64,000 nucleotides of DNA from Ceratopteris richardii. Taxonomy: Eukaryota; Streptophyta; Polypodiopsida; Polypodiales; Pteridaceae. The position numbers and the translations under genes were made by a program. Below, one piece after another: positions 52,618 to 62,000 of this stretch (the first letter of the stretch is position 1; every line of letters starts with the position of its first letter). The stretch is taken from the NCBI GenBank assembly GCA_020310875.1, contig CM035417.1, positions 103,166,647 through 103,230,646 on the forward strand, in the 5' to 3' direction. The notes beneath the pieces are model-generated. The model made no database searches. It saw nothing but the letters and a program-made list of their open reading frames with translations, and was not told where the DNA came from.

Positions 52618-53310
52618 CATACATACCGTGCATTGTCACGACGATGCGCCATAAGTGTCCGCATCTCTTTTAAACACCATTTAAGAGACCACCCTGTCCC
52701 AAACTCCGTCTCAAGTGAACTGAGCACGTACTTTTTATCCCTCTCATCATGCTCACTACAAAAATAAAAAACATAATATAAATAAAACATAAGATATATA
52801 TTTCAATTTATATGTAAAACTTTTACTTACTTCCACGGTAAGTGGATAAAGCGCAGGTAAGAGTCGCATAGTGCACGCATTCTCCTCTTGAACTCCAATC
52901 CATTTCCTATGTATACAATATTCCCCTCTGGCTCTATGTCGCACTCTAGTCCTAACGTGCCTATGCATGTCCTCATAGGCAACGTCTCTGCTCTGCTATC
53001 ACGTGCTGGAGGTGGTATAGGTGTCCTGAAAATAGATAGATAGAAATAAATAAAAATATGTGCTATAATATCATTAAAAAAATTTATGAAAAAAAACATA
53101 CCTATGAGCAGATAGCTCTCTTCCTGCATGTGGATCCGCAGAAGAGCCCTCGTCTGATCGCGTAAGCATCTGGATCGTATAATCCAGCTCCTCATCGGAC
53201 ATCTCTGCGTAGTCCCGCATTATGGCCCCTAGAGTATCTGACGGAACTCTTGCTCTCATAAGACTTTTTATGAGAGTGAGTTTCGCCTTTCTCTCTTTAC
53301 TGGGATCCAT
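45105..53310 (-). CDS. TNPA-like CACTA protein, 7 exons, 327 aa
   Basis: Exons (minus): 53310-53102, 53025-52831, 52755-52627, 45815-45707, 45617-45537, 45453-45349, 45260-45105. All six introns have GT...AG ends and every join keeps phase, giving 984 bases (327 residues plus TAG) without a stop. The C-terminal half has the order seen in plant Ptta/En/Spm-type proteins: PPESWQFFRRQLR, AAAKKRVESGHTSHLGQMGH, RKDYGRYPTKHEIEYATHFG, then a very acidic Asp/Glu/His tail. The N-terminal half (MDPSKERKAKLTL) is less familiar. In En/Spm, TNPA binds subterminal repeats and assists the transposase. Intron 3 is 6,811 bp and holds most of the opposite-strand SET/transposase gene. The start is chosen as the ATG after a TTAG acceptor-like site; a leader intron is possible. 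The family call is from motif memory, unverified by search. Confidence 0.8.
45850..46035. repeat. ACATAT-type microsatellite
   Basis: Low-complexity CA/TA repeat between TNPA-like exon 4 and exon 2 of the plus-strand gene. Confidence 0.9.
46640..47396 (+). CDS. SET-domain protein encoded in the CACTA element
   Basis: Open frame of about 250 codons to TAG 47394-47396. It starts with an Asp run, then NIPRTRHGLAVHQLQAE and YDRRRYGGWNRGPLPL. The SET core runs over the last ~150 residues: TNAGRGLFIVEDLYVPPNSE (the GRGLF entry), TLMSFCGPIYGW, YIDGRPYTHGNIAGLINNSR (the family's GN-x-ARFINHS), SSRTNCTFEE (PNC-like) and VVNAITTLHAGDELLVNYGW (the GEEL-x-NYG end). SET domains transfer methyl groups from S-adenosylmethionine to lysines; NHS reads NNS here. 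No post-SET Cys cluster seen. The first Met is about 90 residues in, so the start must come by splicing from upstream exons, but no AG acceptor precedes the Asp run. Could be a captured host exon or an ancient cargo of this family. Confidence 0.75.
47509..51807 (+). pseudogene. TNPD-like CACTA transposase, disrupted
   Basis: Exons 47509-47894, 48502-49236, 49322-50105, 50201-50870, 50951-51163, 51254-51807, all with GT-AG junctions in phase. Landmarks: SHLTRLNASLLILNLQNRFGW; IDYQCIHACPNDCILYRGEY with CPKC; FPLAPRIRYMFQSPELSKLL; VALDGVNPF; GYKACPYCGDW; CHLLDPMHIFKNIGYSLWQH; then a DUF4218-type region (QVHLLVHLVDEIEIAGVVNT, RWMFWVERFMGILKGYVRQR) and a DUF4216-type end (VDWYRAEYKG). Breaks: a one-base frameshift near 48905-48915, TAG at 49894-49896, and a frameshift near 51408-51412 in a T run. 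Cuts and joins CACTA ends when intact; this copy would need one from elsewhere. Exon 1 begins in phase 0, compatible with the phase ending exon 3 at 46565 in one frame. Confidence 0.9.
47977..48443. repeat. Foldback (inverted repeat) element in transposase intron
   Basis: Left arm ~47977-48140 and right arm ~48242-48443 are reverse complements, starting ACATGTAGGTTTTTATTC and ending GAATAAAAACCTGCATGT, with about 100 bases of loop; the right arm has about 40 extra bases. It lies wholly inside the 607-bp intron 47895-48501. Compatible with a MITE; flanking sequence is (AT)n so a target duplication is undecidable. Confidence 0.85.
51808..52416. other. 3' region of transposase gene, low complexity
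   Basis: No gene. TATG/CATG-rich sequence from 52000 on. Convergent with the opposite-strand gene whose exon 3 ends at 52627. Confidence 0.5.
52417..52483 (+). promoter_or_regulatory. TATA-containing block shared with 19367-19433
   Basis: GATTCGAGTAGCTATATATAGA followed by GGCATAAGGTTGGGAGGAGAG and CATCTCTCTAGTAGG. The same block, with a few substitutions, occurs in the gypsy-A insertion at 19367-19433, while sequence on both sides differs. It looks like a TATA box plus conserved start region, pointing to the plus strand. Function is inferred only. Confidence 0.4.
52572..52612. repeat. CT microsatellite next to TNPA-like exon 3
   Basis: (CT)n of about 40 bases just past the GTATGT donor of exon 3 on the minus strand. 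Confidence 0.95.
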
Positions 53311-53344
53311 AATACCTAACATATAAAACAAAATGGTTAGAAAT

Positions 53345-56340
53345 CAATATATATATACGTGTATGTGTGTATGCATGTGTATGTGTGTGCATGCATGTGT
53401 ATGTGTGTGTATGCATCATTATGTGTGTATGTGTGTAGGTATATGTGTGTGTTGTCTATGTGTATGTGTGTGTGTCTATGAGTGTGTATGTGTTTATGTA
53501 TATGTATGTATCTATGTGTGTGTATGTATCTATGTGTGTATGTGTATGCATGTATGTATGCATATGTGTGTGTATGCATATGTATGTGTGTGTATGCATC
53601 ATTATGTGTGTCTATGTATGCATTTGTACGTGTGTATGCATCATTGCATGTGCATGTGTCTATGTGTGTATGTGTGTGTATATGTGTGTGTGTCTATGTG
53701 TATGTGTGTGTGTTTATGAGTGTGTATGTGTTTATGTGTATGTATGTATCTATGTGTGTCTATGTGTCTAAGTGTGTATGTGTATGCATGTATGTATGCA
53801 TATGTATGTGTATGCATATGTATGTGTGTGTATGCATTATTATGTGTGTCTATGTATGCATGTGTATGTGTGTATGCATCATTACGTGTGTATGTATCTA
53901 TGTGTGTATGTGTGTGTGTATATGTGTTTGTATGTGTGTATGCATGTGTGTGTGTATGCATGTGTATGTGTATATGTGTATATGTGTGTGTATATGTGTG
54001 TATGCATGTGTGTGTGTATATGTGTGTATATGTTTGTATGCATGTGTGTGTATGCATATGTATGTGTGTGTATGCATTATTATGTGTGTCTATGTATGCA
54101 TGTGTATGTGTGTATGCATCATTACGTGTGCATGTGTCTATGTGTGTATGTGTGTGTATATGTGTGTGTGTCTATGTTTATGTGTGTGTGTCTATGTGTA
54201 TGTGTGTGTGTCTATGAGTGTGTATGTATTTATGTGTATGTATGTATCTATGTGTGTGTATGTGTATGCATGTATGTATGCATATGTGTGTGTATGCATA
54301 TGTATGTGTGTGTATGCATAATTATGTGTGTATGTGTCTATGTGTGTATGTGTGTGTGTATACATTATGACAGTGTATGTAAGCATGTGCATTATGTATG
54401 CATATAAGTATGTATGTATGCATATGCATATGCATTATGTATGCATATGCATATGCATTATGTATGCATATGCATATGCATTATGTATGCATATGCATTA
54501 TGTATGCATATGCATATGCATTATGTATGCATATGCATTATGTATGCATATGCATATGCATTATGTATGCATATGCATATGCATTATGTATGCATATGCA
54601 TGTAAGTATGTATGTATGCATATGTGTGTGTATGCATATGCATGTAAGTATGTATGTATGCATATGCATATGCAATATGTATGCATGTATGTATATGTGT
54701 GTGAATGTGTGTGAATGTGTGTGTGAATGTGTGTGTACATGTGTCTGTATGTGTGTATGTGTGTGTATGCATCATTATGTGTGTATGTGTGTGTACGTGT
54801 CTGTATGTGTGTATGCATGTGTATGTGTGTGTATGCATCATTATGTGTGTATGTGTGTGTATGTGTGTGTGTCTATGTGTATGTGTGTGTATCTATGAGT
54901 ATGTATGTGTTCATGTGTGTGTATGTGTCTATGTGTGTATGTATCTGTGTGTGTGTATGTATCTATGCATGTGCATTATGTATGCATGTAAGTATGTATG
55001 TACATTATATGCATATGCATATGGATTATGTATGCAAATGTATGCATGTATGTGTTTATGTATGTATGTCTCTCTATGTGTGTGTATGCATATATGTGTG
55101 TGTATGTGTGTGTATATGTGTCTGTATGTGTGTATGCATGTGTATGTGTGTGTATGCATGTGTATGTGTGTATGTGTCTATGTGTGTATGTGTCTATGTG
55201 TGCACGTGTGTGTATATACTATATGTGTGTGTGTCTATGTGTATGTGTGTGTACCTATGAGTGTGTATGTGTTTATGTGTGTATGTGTGTATGTGTCTAT
55301 GTGTGTGTATGTGTTTATGTGTGTATGTGTATGCATGTATGTGTATGTGTGTGTATGTCTCTCTATGTGTGTGTGTATGCATATGTGTGTGTGTGTATAT
55401 GTGTGTCTATGTGTGTATGTATGTGTATGTGTGTGGATGCATCATTATGTGTGTATGTGTCTGTGTGTGTATATGTGTGTGTATGTGTGTGAGCGTCTAT
55501 GTGTGTGTATGTGTGTGCGCGTCTATGTGTATGTGTGTCTGTGTGTGTATGTGTGTGTGTCTATGTGTATGTGTGTGTATCTATGAGTATGTATGTGTTC
55601 ATGTGTGTGTATGTGTCTATGTGTGTATGTATCTGTGTGTGTGTATGTATCTATGCATGTGCATTATGTATGCATGTAAGTATGTATGTACATTATATGC
55701 ATATGCATATGCATTATGTATGCAAATGTATGCATGTATGTGTTTATGTGTGTATGTCTCTCTATGTGTGTGTATGCATATATGTGTGTGTATGTGTGTG
55801 TATATGTGTCTGTATGTGTGTATGCATGTGTATGTGTGTGTATGCATGTGTATGTGTGTATGTGTCTATGTGTGCATGTGTGTGTATATACTATATGTGT
55901 GTGTGTCTATGTGTATGTGTGTGTACCTATGAGTGTGTATGTGTTTATGTGTGTATGTGTCTATGTGTGTGTATGTGTTTATGTGTGTATGTGTATGCAT
56001 GTATGTGTATGCATGTATGTGTATGCATGTATGTGTATGTGTGTGTATGTCTCTCTATGTGTGTGTGTATGCATATGTGTGTGTGTATATGTGTGTCTAT
56101 GTGTGTATGCATGTGTATGTGTGTGGATGCATCATTATGTGTGTATGTGTCTGTGAGTGTATATGTGTGTGTATGTGTGTGAGCGTCTATGTGTGTGTAT
56201 GTGTGTGCGCGTCTTGTGTATGTGTGTCTATGTGTGTATTTGTGTGTATGTGTGTGTGTGTCTGCGTATGTGTGTGTGTGTCTATGCGTGTATATGTGTG
56301 TGTACATATGTGTGTGTGTGAGTGTGTGTGTGCGCATACC
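53345..56340. repeat. 3-kb TGTGTATG microsatellite / minisatellite
   Basis: Almost 3 kb of (TG/TA) octamers TGTGTATG, TCTATGTG and TGTATGCA, with an ATGCATATGCATTATGT island at 54400-54680. A higher-order duplication is visible: the block around 54870-55255 recurs at about 55557-55925 with an offset of 672-688 bases. Long open frames here (up to 293 codons of Cys/Met/Val/Tyr) are artefacts. It lies between the right subterminal repeats and the TNPA-like start, i.e. in that gene's leader or promoter. Confidence 0.95.
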
Positions 56341-56477
56341 TTGTGTATGTCTCGCTTCTCTCTCTCCCTCTCGCGCGCGCTCTTTCTTTCTCTCTCTCTC
56401 TCGGTCTTTGTGTTCTTCCTCGCGTTCAAGGCCCGGCACAAATGTGCCGGGAGAATTGAATTTTTTTTTTTACATTG

Positions 56478-56731
56478 CAGAGCGTCGCATATGCGACGCT
56501 CTGCAGTTTGCCAACGTCGCTAGTAGCGTCGCTAACAAGCGACGCTACTAGCGACACTTGTGGTCTAGCGTCGCTTATGCGACGCTATCGTCGCTTATGC
56601 GACGAGGCTCGGCCAAAAAAAAAATCCAAAATTTTTACCGTCGCTTATGCGACGGTTTCGTCGCATAAGCGACGGTTTTCGTCTTTTTCCCGATTCGGGG
56701 GTGTCGCTACGCCCCCCTTTTTCTTGTAGTG
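56478..56731 (-). repeat. CACTA right TIR and subterminal repeat region
   Basis: About 15 copies of GCGACG or CGTCGC, many as GTCGCTTATGCGACG palindromes, ending with the inverted CACTACAAGAAA terminus at 56731. Mirrors the left subterminal region. Confidence 0.85.
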
Positions 56732-57567
56732 CTTTTAGGAAATATATTTACTTTGTGACTTTCATCGATGATTTTTCCAGGCATGCATGGGTATATCCAT
56801 TGAAAGCAAAGTTTGAAGTATTTATGTGCTTCAAATAATTTTTGGTTTTGGCTGAAAATTTGTCAACATGTAAAATGGGCACCCTCCATTCTGATCGGGG
56901 AAGGAATATATGTCTTCTAACTTTAATGCATTTTTGGCTGAATGTGGGATAAAACATCAATGTACAATGCCATATACACCTCAACACAATGGAGTTGCTA
57001 AATAGAAGAACAGGTCACTCATGGAGATGGCAAGGTGTTTGGTCAAGAGTTAGGCTTTACCACATAGTTTCTGGCTTGAGGCTATTATGTGTGCATCATA
57101 TGTACTTAACACGTGTCCCACTAAAGCATTGGAGTCTATCACTCCATATGAGGCTTGGCATGGTCGCAAACCATCTGTTGCTCACCTACATGTTTTTGGT
57201 TGTCTAGCATACACATTAGTGCCTGAACAACAATGCAGGAAATTGGATGATAAAGTAGTGAAATGTATTTTTGTTAGGTATAATTTTGAAAGCAAAGGCT
57301 ATCATTTGTATCATCCATAGAATAAACACATTCTAGCTAGCCGTGATGTTGTTTTTGTGGAAGATGTTATTCAGCCATTAATTTCATGTACTAAGGAGAC
57401 ATCTGTTAGCTCCAAAGAAATGTATGACACTTTGTTGCCTCTTTTTACAGTTGGATAGTCTAGTGCTGGTCCTAATGAGGCAACTTTGCACCCTTTACAG
57501 GTTTCATGTGATGATGCAGATCATTCCATTTCTGATGCAGATTTGCATGATGACTTGTTGATGAGAG
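56732..57567 (+). pseudogene. Copia-2 integrase remnant right of the CACTA element
   Basis: Resumes exactly where 43649 stopped: YFVTFIDDFSRHAWVYPLKA, MGTLHSDRGRN (DRGG broken), then in other frames HSWRWQGVWS-type shifted sequence, 57087-57320 (CPTKALESITPYEAWHGRKP, LHVFGCLAYTLVPEQ, DDKVVKCIFVRY), the VSRDVVFVED equivalent, and the linker to about 57567 (DADHSISDADLHD), where the chromovirus LTR cuts it. Confidence 0.85.
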
Positions 57568-58273
57568 TGTCAGGGGAGCACTAGATTGTGATCTCTGACT
57601 ACAGTAGACAAGATTTTGGAAATGCACTTCTAATTACAAGAACACCCACGAAGGGAAAATGATACAAGAATATGTGACTGATACAAGATGTCCCATAACC
57701 TGGGACTGATAGGTATGAATAACTCGACTAGAGATGATACATGAGATCCCACAACCTGGGATCGTAAGTATGAAACAAGATATCTAGATTACAAGAACTC
57801 CCTTTTGGGAGATGAACTAGATACATGAAAGAACACAACAAGATCTCGTACTACAAGATTACAAGATGACAAGATGGGATGTCCAAGAACTAGACTAGAC
57901 AAGACTAGAACAAGGAACAAGACAAGAACTCGAACTCGAACTTGGAGAGTACTTAGTTGGTAGTCATGACTCCTTGAACTCCCAAAACTAGTATTAGCAA
58001 GACTGATTATGAATGTGGCCAACCCCACCTTATATAGGTTTTCAAGGGCAGTTCATGAAAGCCGTTACGAATTGATGATGTCATCGATGATGTCATCAAT
58101 TTGATACATGAGCTCTAGATATCCGAATGAGGCAAGTAGACAGACGATCTTAGGGTTTTGGCATGCTCCGGACACAATGGAAGTGTTGGTTTCCTCAAAT
58201 TCTGAGTCAATCATGAGATATAAAAGTCACATGGAATATGAGGTCTAGGATGGTTTCCTTGTTCATGACATCA
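57568..58273 (-). repeat. Chromovirus 3' LTR (706 bp)
   Basis: Plus ends TGTCAGGGGAGC and TTCATGACATCA; on the minus strand TGATGTCATGAA to TCCCCTGACA. The inner edge is fixed by the polypurine tract, the outer by loss of copia-2 similarity. The first TGA of the LTR serves as the pol stop codon. Confidence 0.85.
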
Positions 58274-58582
58274 CCTCCCCCTCAAGCAACGAGTTCCACG
58301 AGGAGCGATCATGATCTCTAGTCTCGGCCTCATTGGGTTTTTCTTATGAAATTCTCGAACCTTGACTAGTGCTCTATGAAGGTTCTCTATAGGTTCCCAA
58401 GTGCGATCACTCATGTCATACCCTTTCCAACGAACAAGATACTCCAATCTTCCTTGGGATATTCTTGAATCTAGGGCATGCTCCACCTCAAATTCTTCAT
58501 GGTCATCAATCTCGATAGGTGGTGAAGGACTTGGTATCTCCCCCCTTAATGGTGACATCTGATATGGTTCCAACATGGACAC
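58271..58582 (-). pseudogene. Chromovirus integrase tail with chromodomain
   Basis: 103 codons: MLEPYQMSPLRGE, then the chromodomain HALDSRISQGRLEYLVRWKG and WEPIENLHRALVKVREFHKK. Chromodomains at integrase C-termini bind histone marks and steer insertion. The conserved YLVRWKGY ... TWEP core is intact. Its frame differs from that of the upstream integrase piece because of a small indel near 58612. It ends at the TGA that opens the LTR. Confidence 0.9.
58274..58285 (-). other. Chromovirus polypurine tract
   Basis: The minus strand reads TTGAGGGGGAGG directly before TGATGTCATG. Confidence 0.85.
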
Positions 58583-58599
58583 ATGGAAAACTGGATGTA

Positions 58600-58761
58600 T
58601 CTCATGGTACTTGGTAGCTGGAGCTTGAAGGTGACTGGATTAATCTTGGCCAAGATGGTGAATGGACCAAATCTTTTATGATCTAACTTTGCACAAGGCC
58701 TTGAAGTTTGCAAATTGTTTTTGAGTAACCATACTTTATCCCCAATTTGATATGATGGATT
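58600..58761 (-). pseudogene. Chromovirus integrase C-terminal piece
   Basis: The minus strand encodes QIGDKVWLLKNNLQTSRPC, KLDHKRFGPFTILAKINPV and FKLQLPS, the GPY/F-type integrase C-terminal module, after which the frame shifts into the chromodomain frame. The first codons adjoin the copia-1 insertion. Confidence 0.85.
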
Positions 58762-58991
58762 TGTTGGAGTTAGACGTCTGCGGAAGCACGCGAACAGCAC
58801 AAGGAAGAGGAAGAAGCTTGGAGCACAACACACAAGACTGAATGTATTACTAGAGAATGTACAAAGATAAGTAGCCCATTAGGGCAATAGGCGTATATAC
58901 AAGCCGGGGGAAAAAAACCTCCTAAAGAGGGAAAAAAGTGCCCCGGCGGTCCTAGAGTGTTCACACACATCACTACCTAAATATATCAACA
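58762..58991 (-). repeat. Copia-1 3' LTR (230 bp)
   Basis: TGTTGGAGTTAGACGTCTGC to ATATATCAACA in plus orientation. Differs from the partner LTR at one C/T and one G/A position. Confidence 0.97.
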
Positions 58992-59005
58992 AATCCCCCC
59001 TGGGA
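58992..59005 (-). other. Copia-1 polypurine tract
   Basis: The minus strand reads CCCAGGGGGGATTT immediately before TGTTGATATA. Confidence 0.8.
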
Positions 59006-59065
59006 GTGATGTGGTGAACAAGGAGCTGGCACGCATGTATAAGGAAGTGCCGAGCTATGTGGAAA

Positions 59066-62000
59066 TCACTCCACAAAAGGAAGTAAGCCCAAAGCTTTGC
59101 GGAAAGCTTCAAACTTCTCCCTAGGCAGAGCCTTCGTGAAAAGGTCTGCAATGTTCTCCTGCGTGGGCACATATGCCAAGCTGATCTCCCCAGCAGAGAA
59201 CCTCTCCCTGACATAGTGATAATGCACCTCAATGTGCTTAGTGCGAGCATGGAACACAGGGTTCCTCGCAACTGCCAATGCGCTCTGACTGTCAGTGAAG
59301 ATGGTGGTGGCAGAAGATTGGCCAACACCCAAATCAGCCATAAGGCGTCTGAGCCACACACACTCAACAGTCGCTGTGAAAACTGCCCTATACTCAGCCT
59401 CACAACTGGAAGTGGCCACAGTAGGCTGCTTCTTGCTCAACCAAGATATACATGAGCTACCAAGCATGAAGCAAAAACCACTGGTGGACACACGAGTGTC
59501 ATAGCAACCAGCCCAATCTGAGTCAGAAAAAGCATGCAAATCTGGCGGTAGTGATCCCCCCTTGGGATAAAACAACCCAAGTAGCCGAGTACCACTCAAG
59601 TAGCGAAAGATGCGCTTAACCGCTTTCCAATGCGTGACTCCTGGGCAATGCATAAACCTGCTCATCTGTGAGACAGCAAACTGAATATCTGGCCGAGTAA
59701 TGCATAAGTAAATCAAGCATCCAACAGCCTGCTGATAGAGAACGGCATCAAATGCATCTCCAGCATCATGAAGACTCAATCGTAAACCTGTCTCCATAGG
59801 AGTGGCAATAGGCTTACAGTCTTCAAGGCCAAAACGCTGCAATAATGTGTCAATATATTTCGTTTGACACAAAGCCATTCCACCATCAACTTGCATAAAC
59901 TGAATGCCCAAATAGTGATGCAAATGCCCCAAATCAGACATCTCAAATGAGGCATGCAAATCAGCCTTGAAATCAGCAATATGCTTCTCAAGAGGACCAG
60001 TGAGCAGCATGTCGTCTACATAGACAACAATGATCAAAAGCACATCATTAGCACGCTTAACATATAAGGTGCTTTCAGTTGGACTGTTCTCAAAACCATG
60101 TGCAATCAGATAGGCATGTATTTTCTCATACCAAGCACGTGGTGCTTGCTTTAAACCATATAACGCCTTCTTTAACCTGCACACCTGGTTTTCATGCCCT
60201 TTCTGCACAAAGCCACGGGGCTGAAAAACATACACTTCTTCATGCAAGTCACCATTCAGAAATGCTGTTTTAATGTCCAACTGATGTACATTCCAACCAT
60301 GATGGGCTGCAAGTGCACAAATGCTCCGAACAGTAGTCATACGGCATGTAGGTGCAAAGGTCTCATAAAAATCAATGCCTCTTTCCTGCGCATAACCCTT
60401 TGCAACAAGCCTAGCCTTATACCTGTCAACTGTACCATCATGTTTATGCTTCAGCTTGTATACCCACTTAGTGCCAATGGCCTTCTTGCCAGGAGGCAAG
60501 TCACATAAAGACCATGTACCATTCTTCATTATAGCATCATATTCAGATTGCATAGCAGCCATCCAATTTTCTGAATTTTGTGCTTCATCAAAAGAAACAG
60601 GCTCATTCTCATCACAGAGACTAGATGCAGCCATAGCATAGCAATCTGATGCAAAGGAGGTACTATGAGAGCCTGAACGAGTACGATATGACAAAGGTGC
60701 ATCTAATTTGCTGTCATGCAAAGTCTGCACCAGCCATTTTGGCATCGTTTTTGCCTGTTCAATATCAGCTCTCTCATCAACAAGTGCATCATGTAAATCT
60801 GCATCAGAAATGGAATGATCTGCATCATCATATGAAACCTGCAAAGGCTGAGAAGTTGCCTCATTAGGACCAGCGCTAGCCTGTCCACCTGTAAAAAGAG
60901 GCATCAAAGTATCATACATGTCTTTGGAGCTAACAGATGTCTCCTTAGTACATGAAAGCAATGGCTGAATAGCATCTTCCACAAAGACAACATCACGGCT
61001 AACCAAAATGCGTTTAGTCTGTGGATGATACAGACGATAGCCTTTACTTTCAGAACTGTACCCAACAAAGATACATTTTACTGCCTTATCATCCAATTTT
61101 CTGCGATGTTGTTCAGGCACTAATGCATATGCCAAACAACCAAAAACACGCAGATGAGCAACAGATGGCTTGCGGTCATGCCAAGCCTCATATGGAGTGA
61201 TAGACTGCAACGCTTTGGTGGGACACCTGTTCAGTACATATGCTGCACACATGACAGCCTCAAGCCAGAAACTATGTGGTAAAGCCTGACTTTTGACCAT
61301 GCACCTCGCCATCTCCATGAGTGACCTGTTCTTTCGTTCAGCAACTCCATTCTGTTGAGGTGTATACGGCACTATACACTGGTGTTTTATCCCACGTTCA
61401 GCCAGAAATGCATTAAAATCTGAAGACATATATGCCCCCCCTCGATCAGAACGGAGGGTGCCCATTTTACATGCTGACAGATTTTCAGCCAAAACCAAAA
61501 ACTGTTTGAAGCACATGAACACTTCGGACTTTGCTTTGAGTGGATATACCCATGCATGCCTGGAAAAATCATCAATGAAAGTCACGAAGTAAAGGTAATT
61601 TCCAAAAGAGGGTGTCTGCATAGGACCACAGACATCACTATGTACAAGCTGCAATTTCTGCATAGCCCGAACTGAACCATCTTTTGGAAAGGAAGAACGC
61701 TGCATTTTGCCCAAAATACAGCCTTCACAAACATGTTTTCCAGGTGCCTCAAGTTTGGGCAAAGAGGACACCATTTCAGATTTCTGCAGGCGTAACAAAC
61801 TAGCAAAATTCAGATGACCAAAGCGTGCATGCCAAAGCTTTGCATCTGACATAGCCTGAGAATCATGAACTGCACATGCCGAATCATTCACAGATTTTTC
61901 ATAGTCTATGAGCTTATACAGCCCACGACATAAAATGCCAGAAGCAATAATCACATCGCCATTTGAGAGATCATGGACTGTACACCTGTCATCAACGAAT

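Larger units (their letters stand above)
43650..56731. mobile_element. CACTA (En/Spm-type) DNA transposon, 13,082 bp
   Basis: Left end CACTACAAGGAATACGGGCG and right end the inverse of CACTACAAGAAAAAGGGGGG, both leading into GTAGCGAC. A 3-bp CTT duplication flanks it (43647-43649 and 56732-56734), the length CACTA elements make. The uninterrupted copia-1 sequence (near 61605) gives the empty site and confirms both edges. Inside: subterminal CGTCGC-type repeats, a minus-strand TNPA-like gene, a plus-strand unit with a SET domain and a TNPD-like transposase, long microsatellites and a foldback in an intron. Confidence 0.97.
41392..57567 (+). mobile_element. Copia-2: decayed Ty1/copia split by a CACTA transposon
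   Basis: Plus-strand member of the copia-1 family: 5' LTR 41392-41618, primer site, gag, protease, GAG-pre-integrase, integrase start to 43649, then the CACTA insertion (43650-56731), then integrase continuing at 56732 up to 57567, where the chromovirus LTR begins. The pol remainder and 3' LTR are right of the chromovirus, outside the window. Numerous stops and frameshifts. Confidence 0.92.

Noticed and set aside
53333..56523. Many long overlapping open frames (up to 293 codons) of Cys/Met/Val/Tyr or His/Thr/Tyr
   Set aside because: They are translations of the TG/TA microsatellite; all frames stay open because the repeats contain few stops. No amino-acid complexity, no motif.
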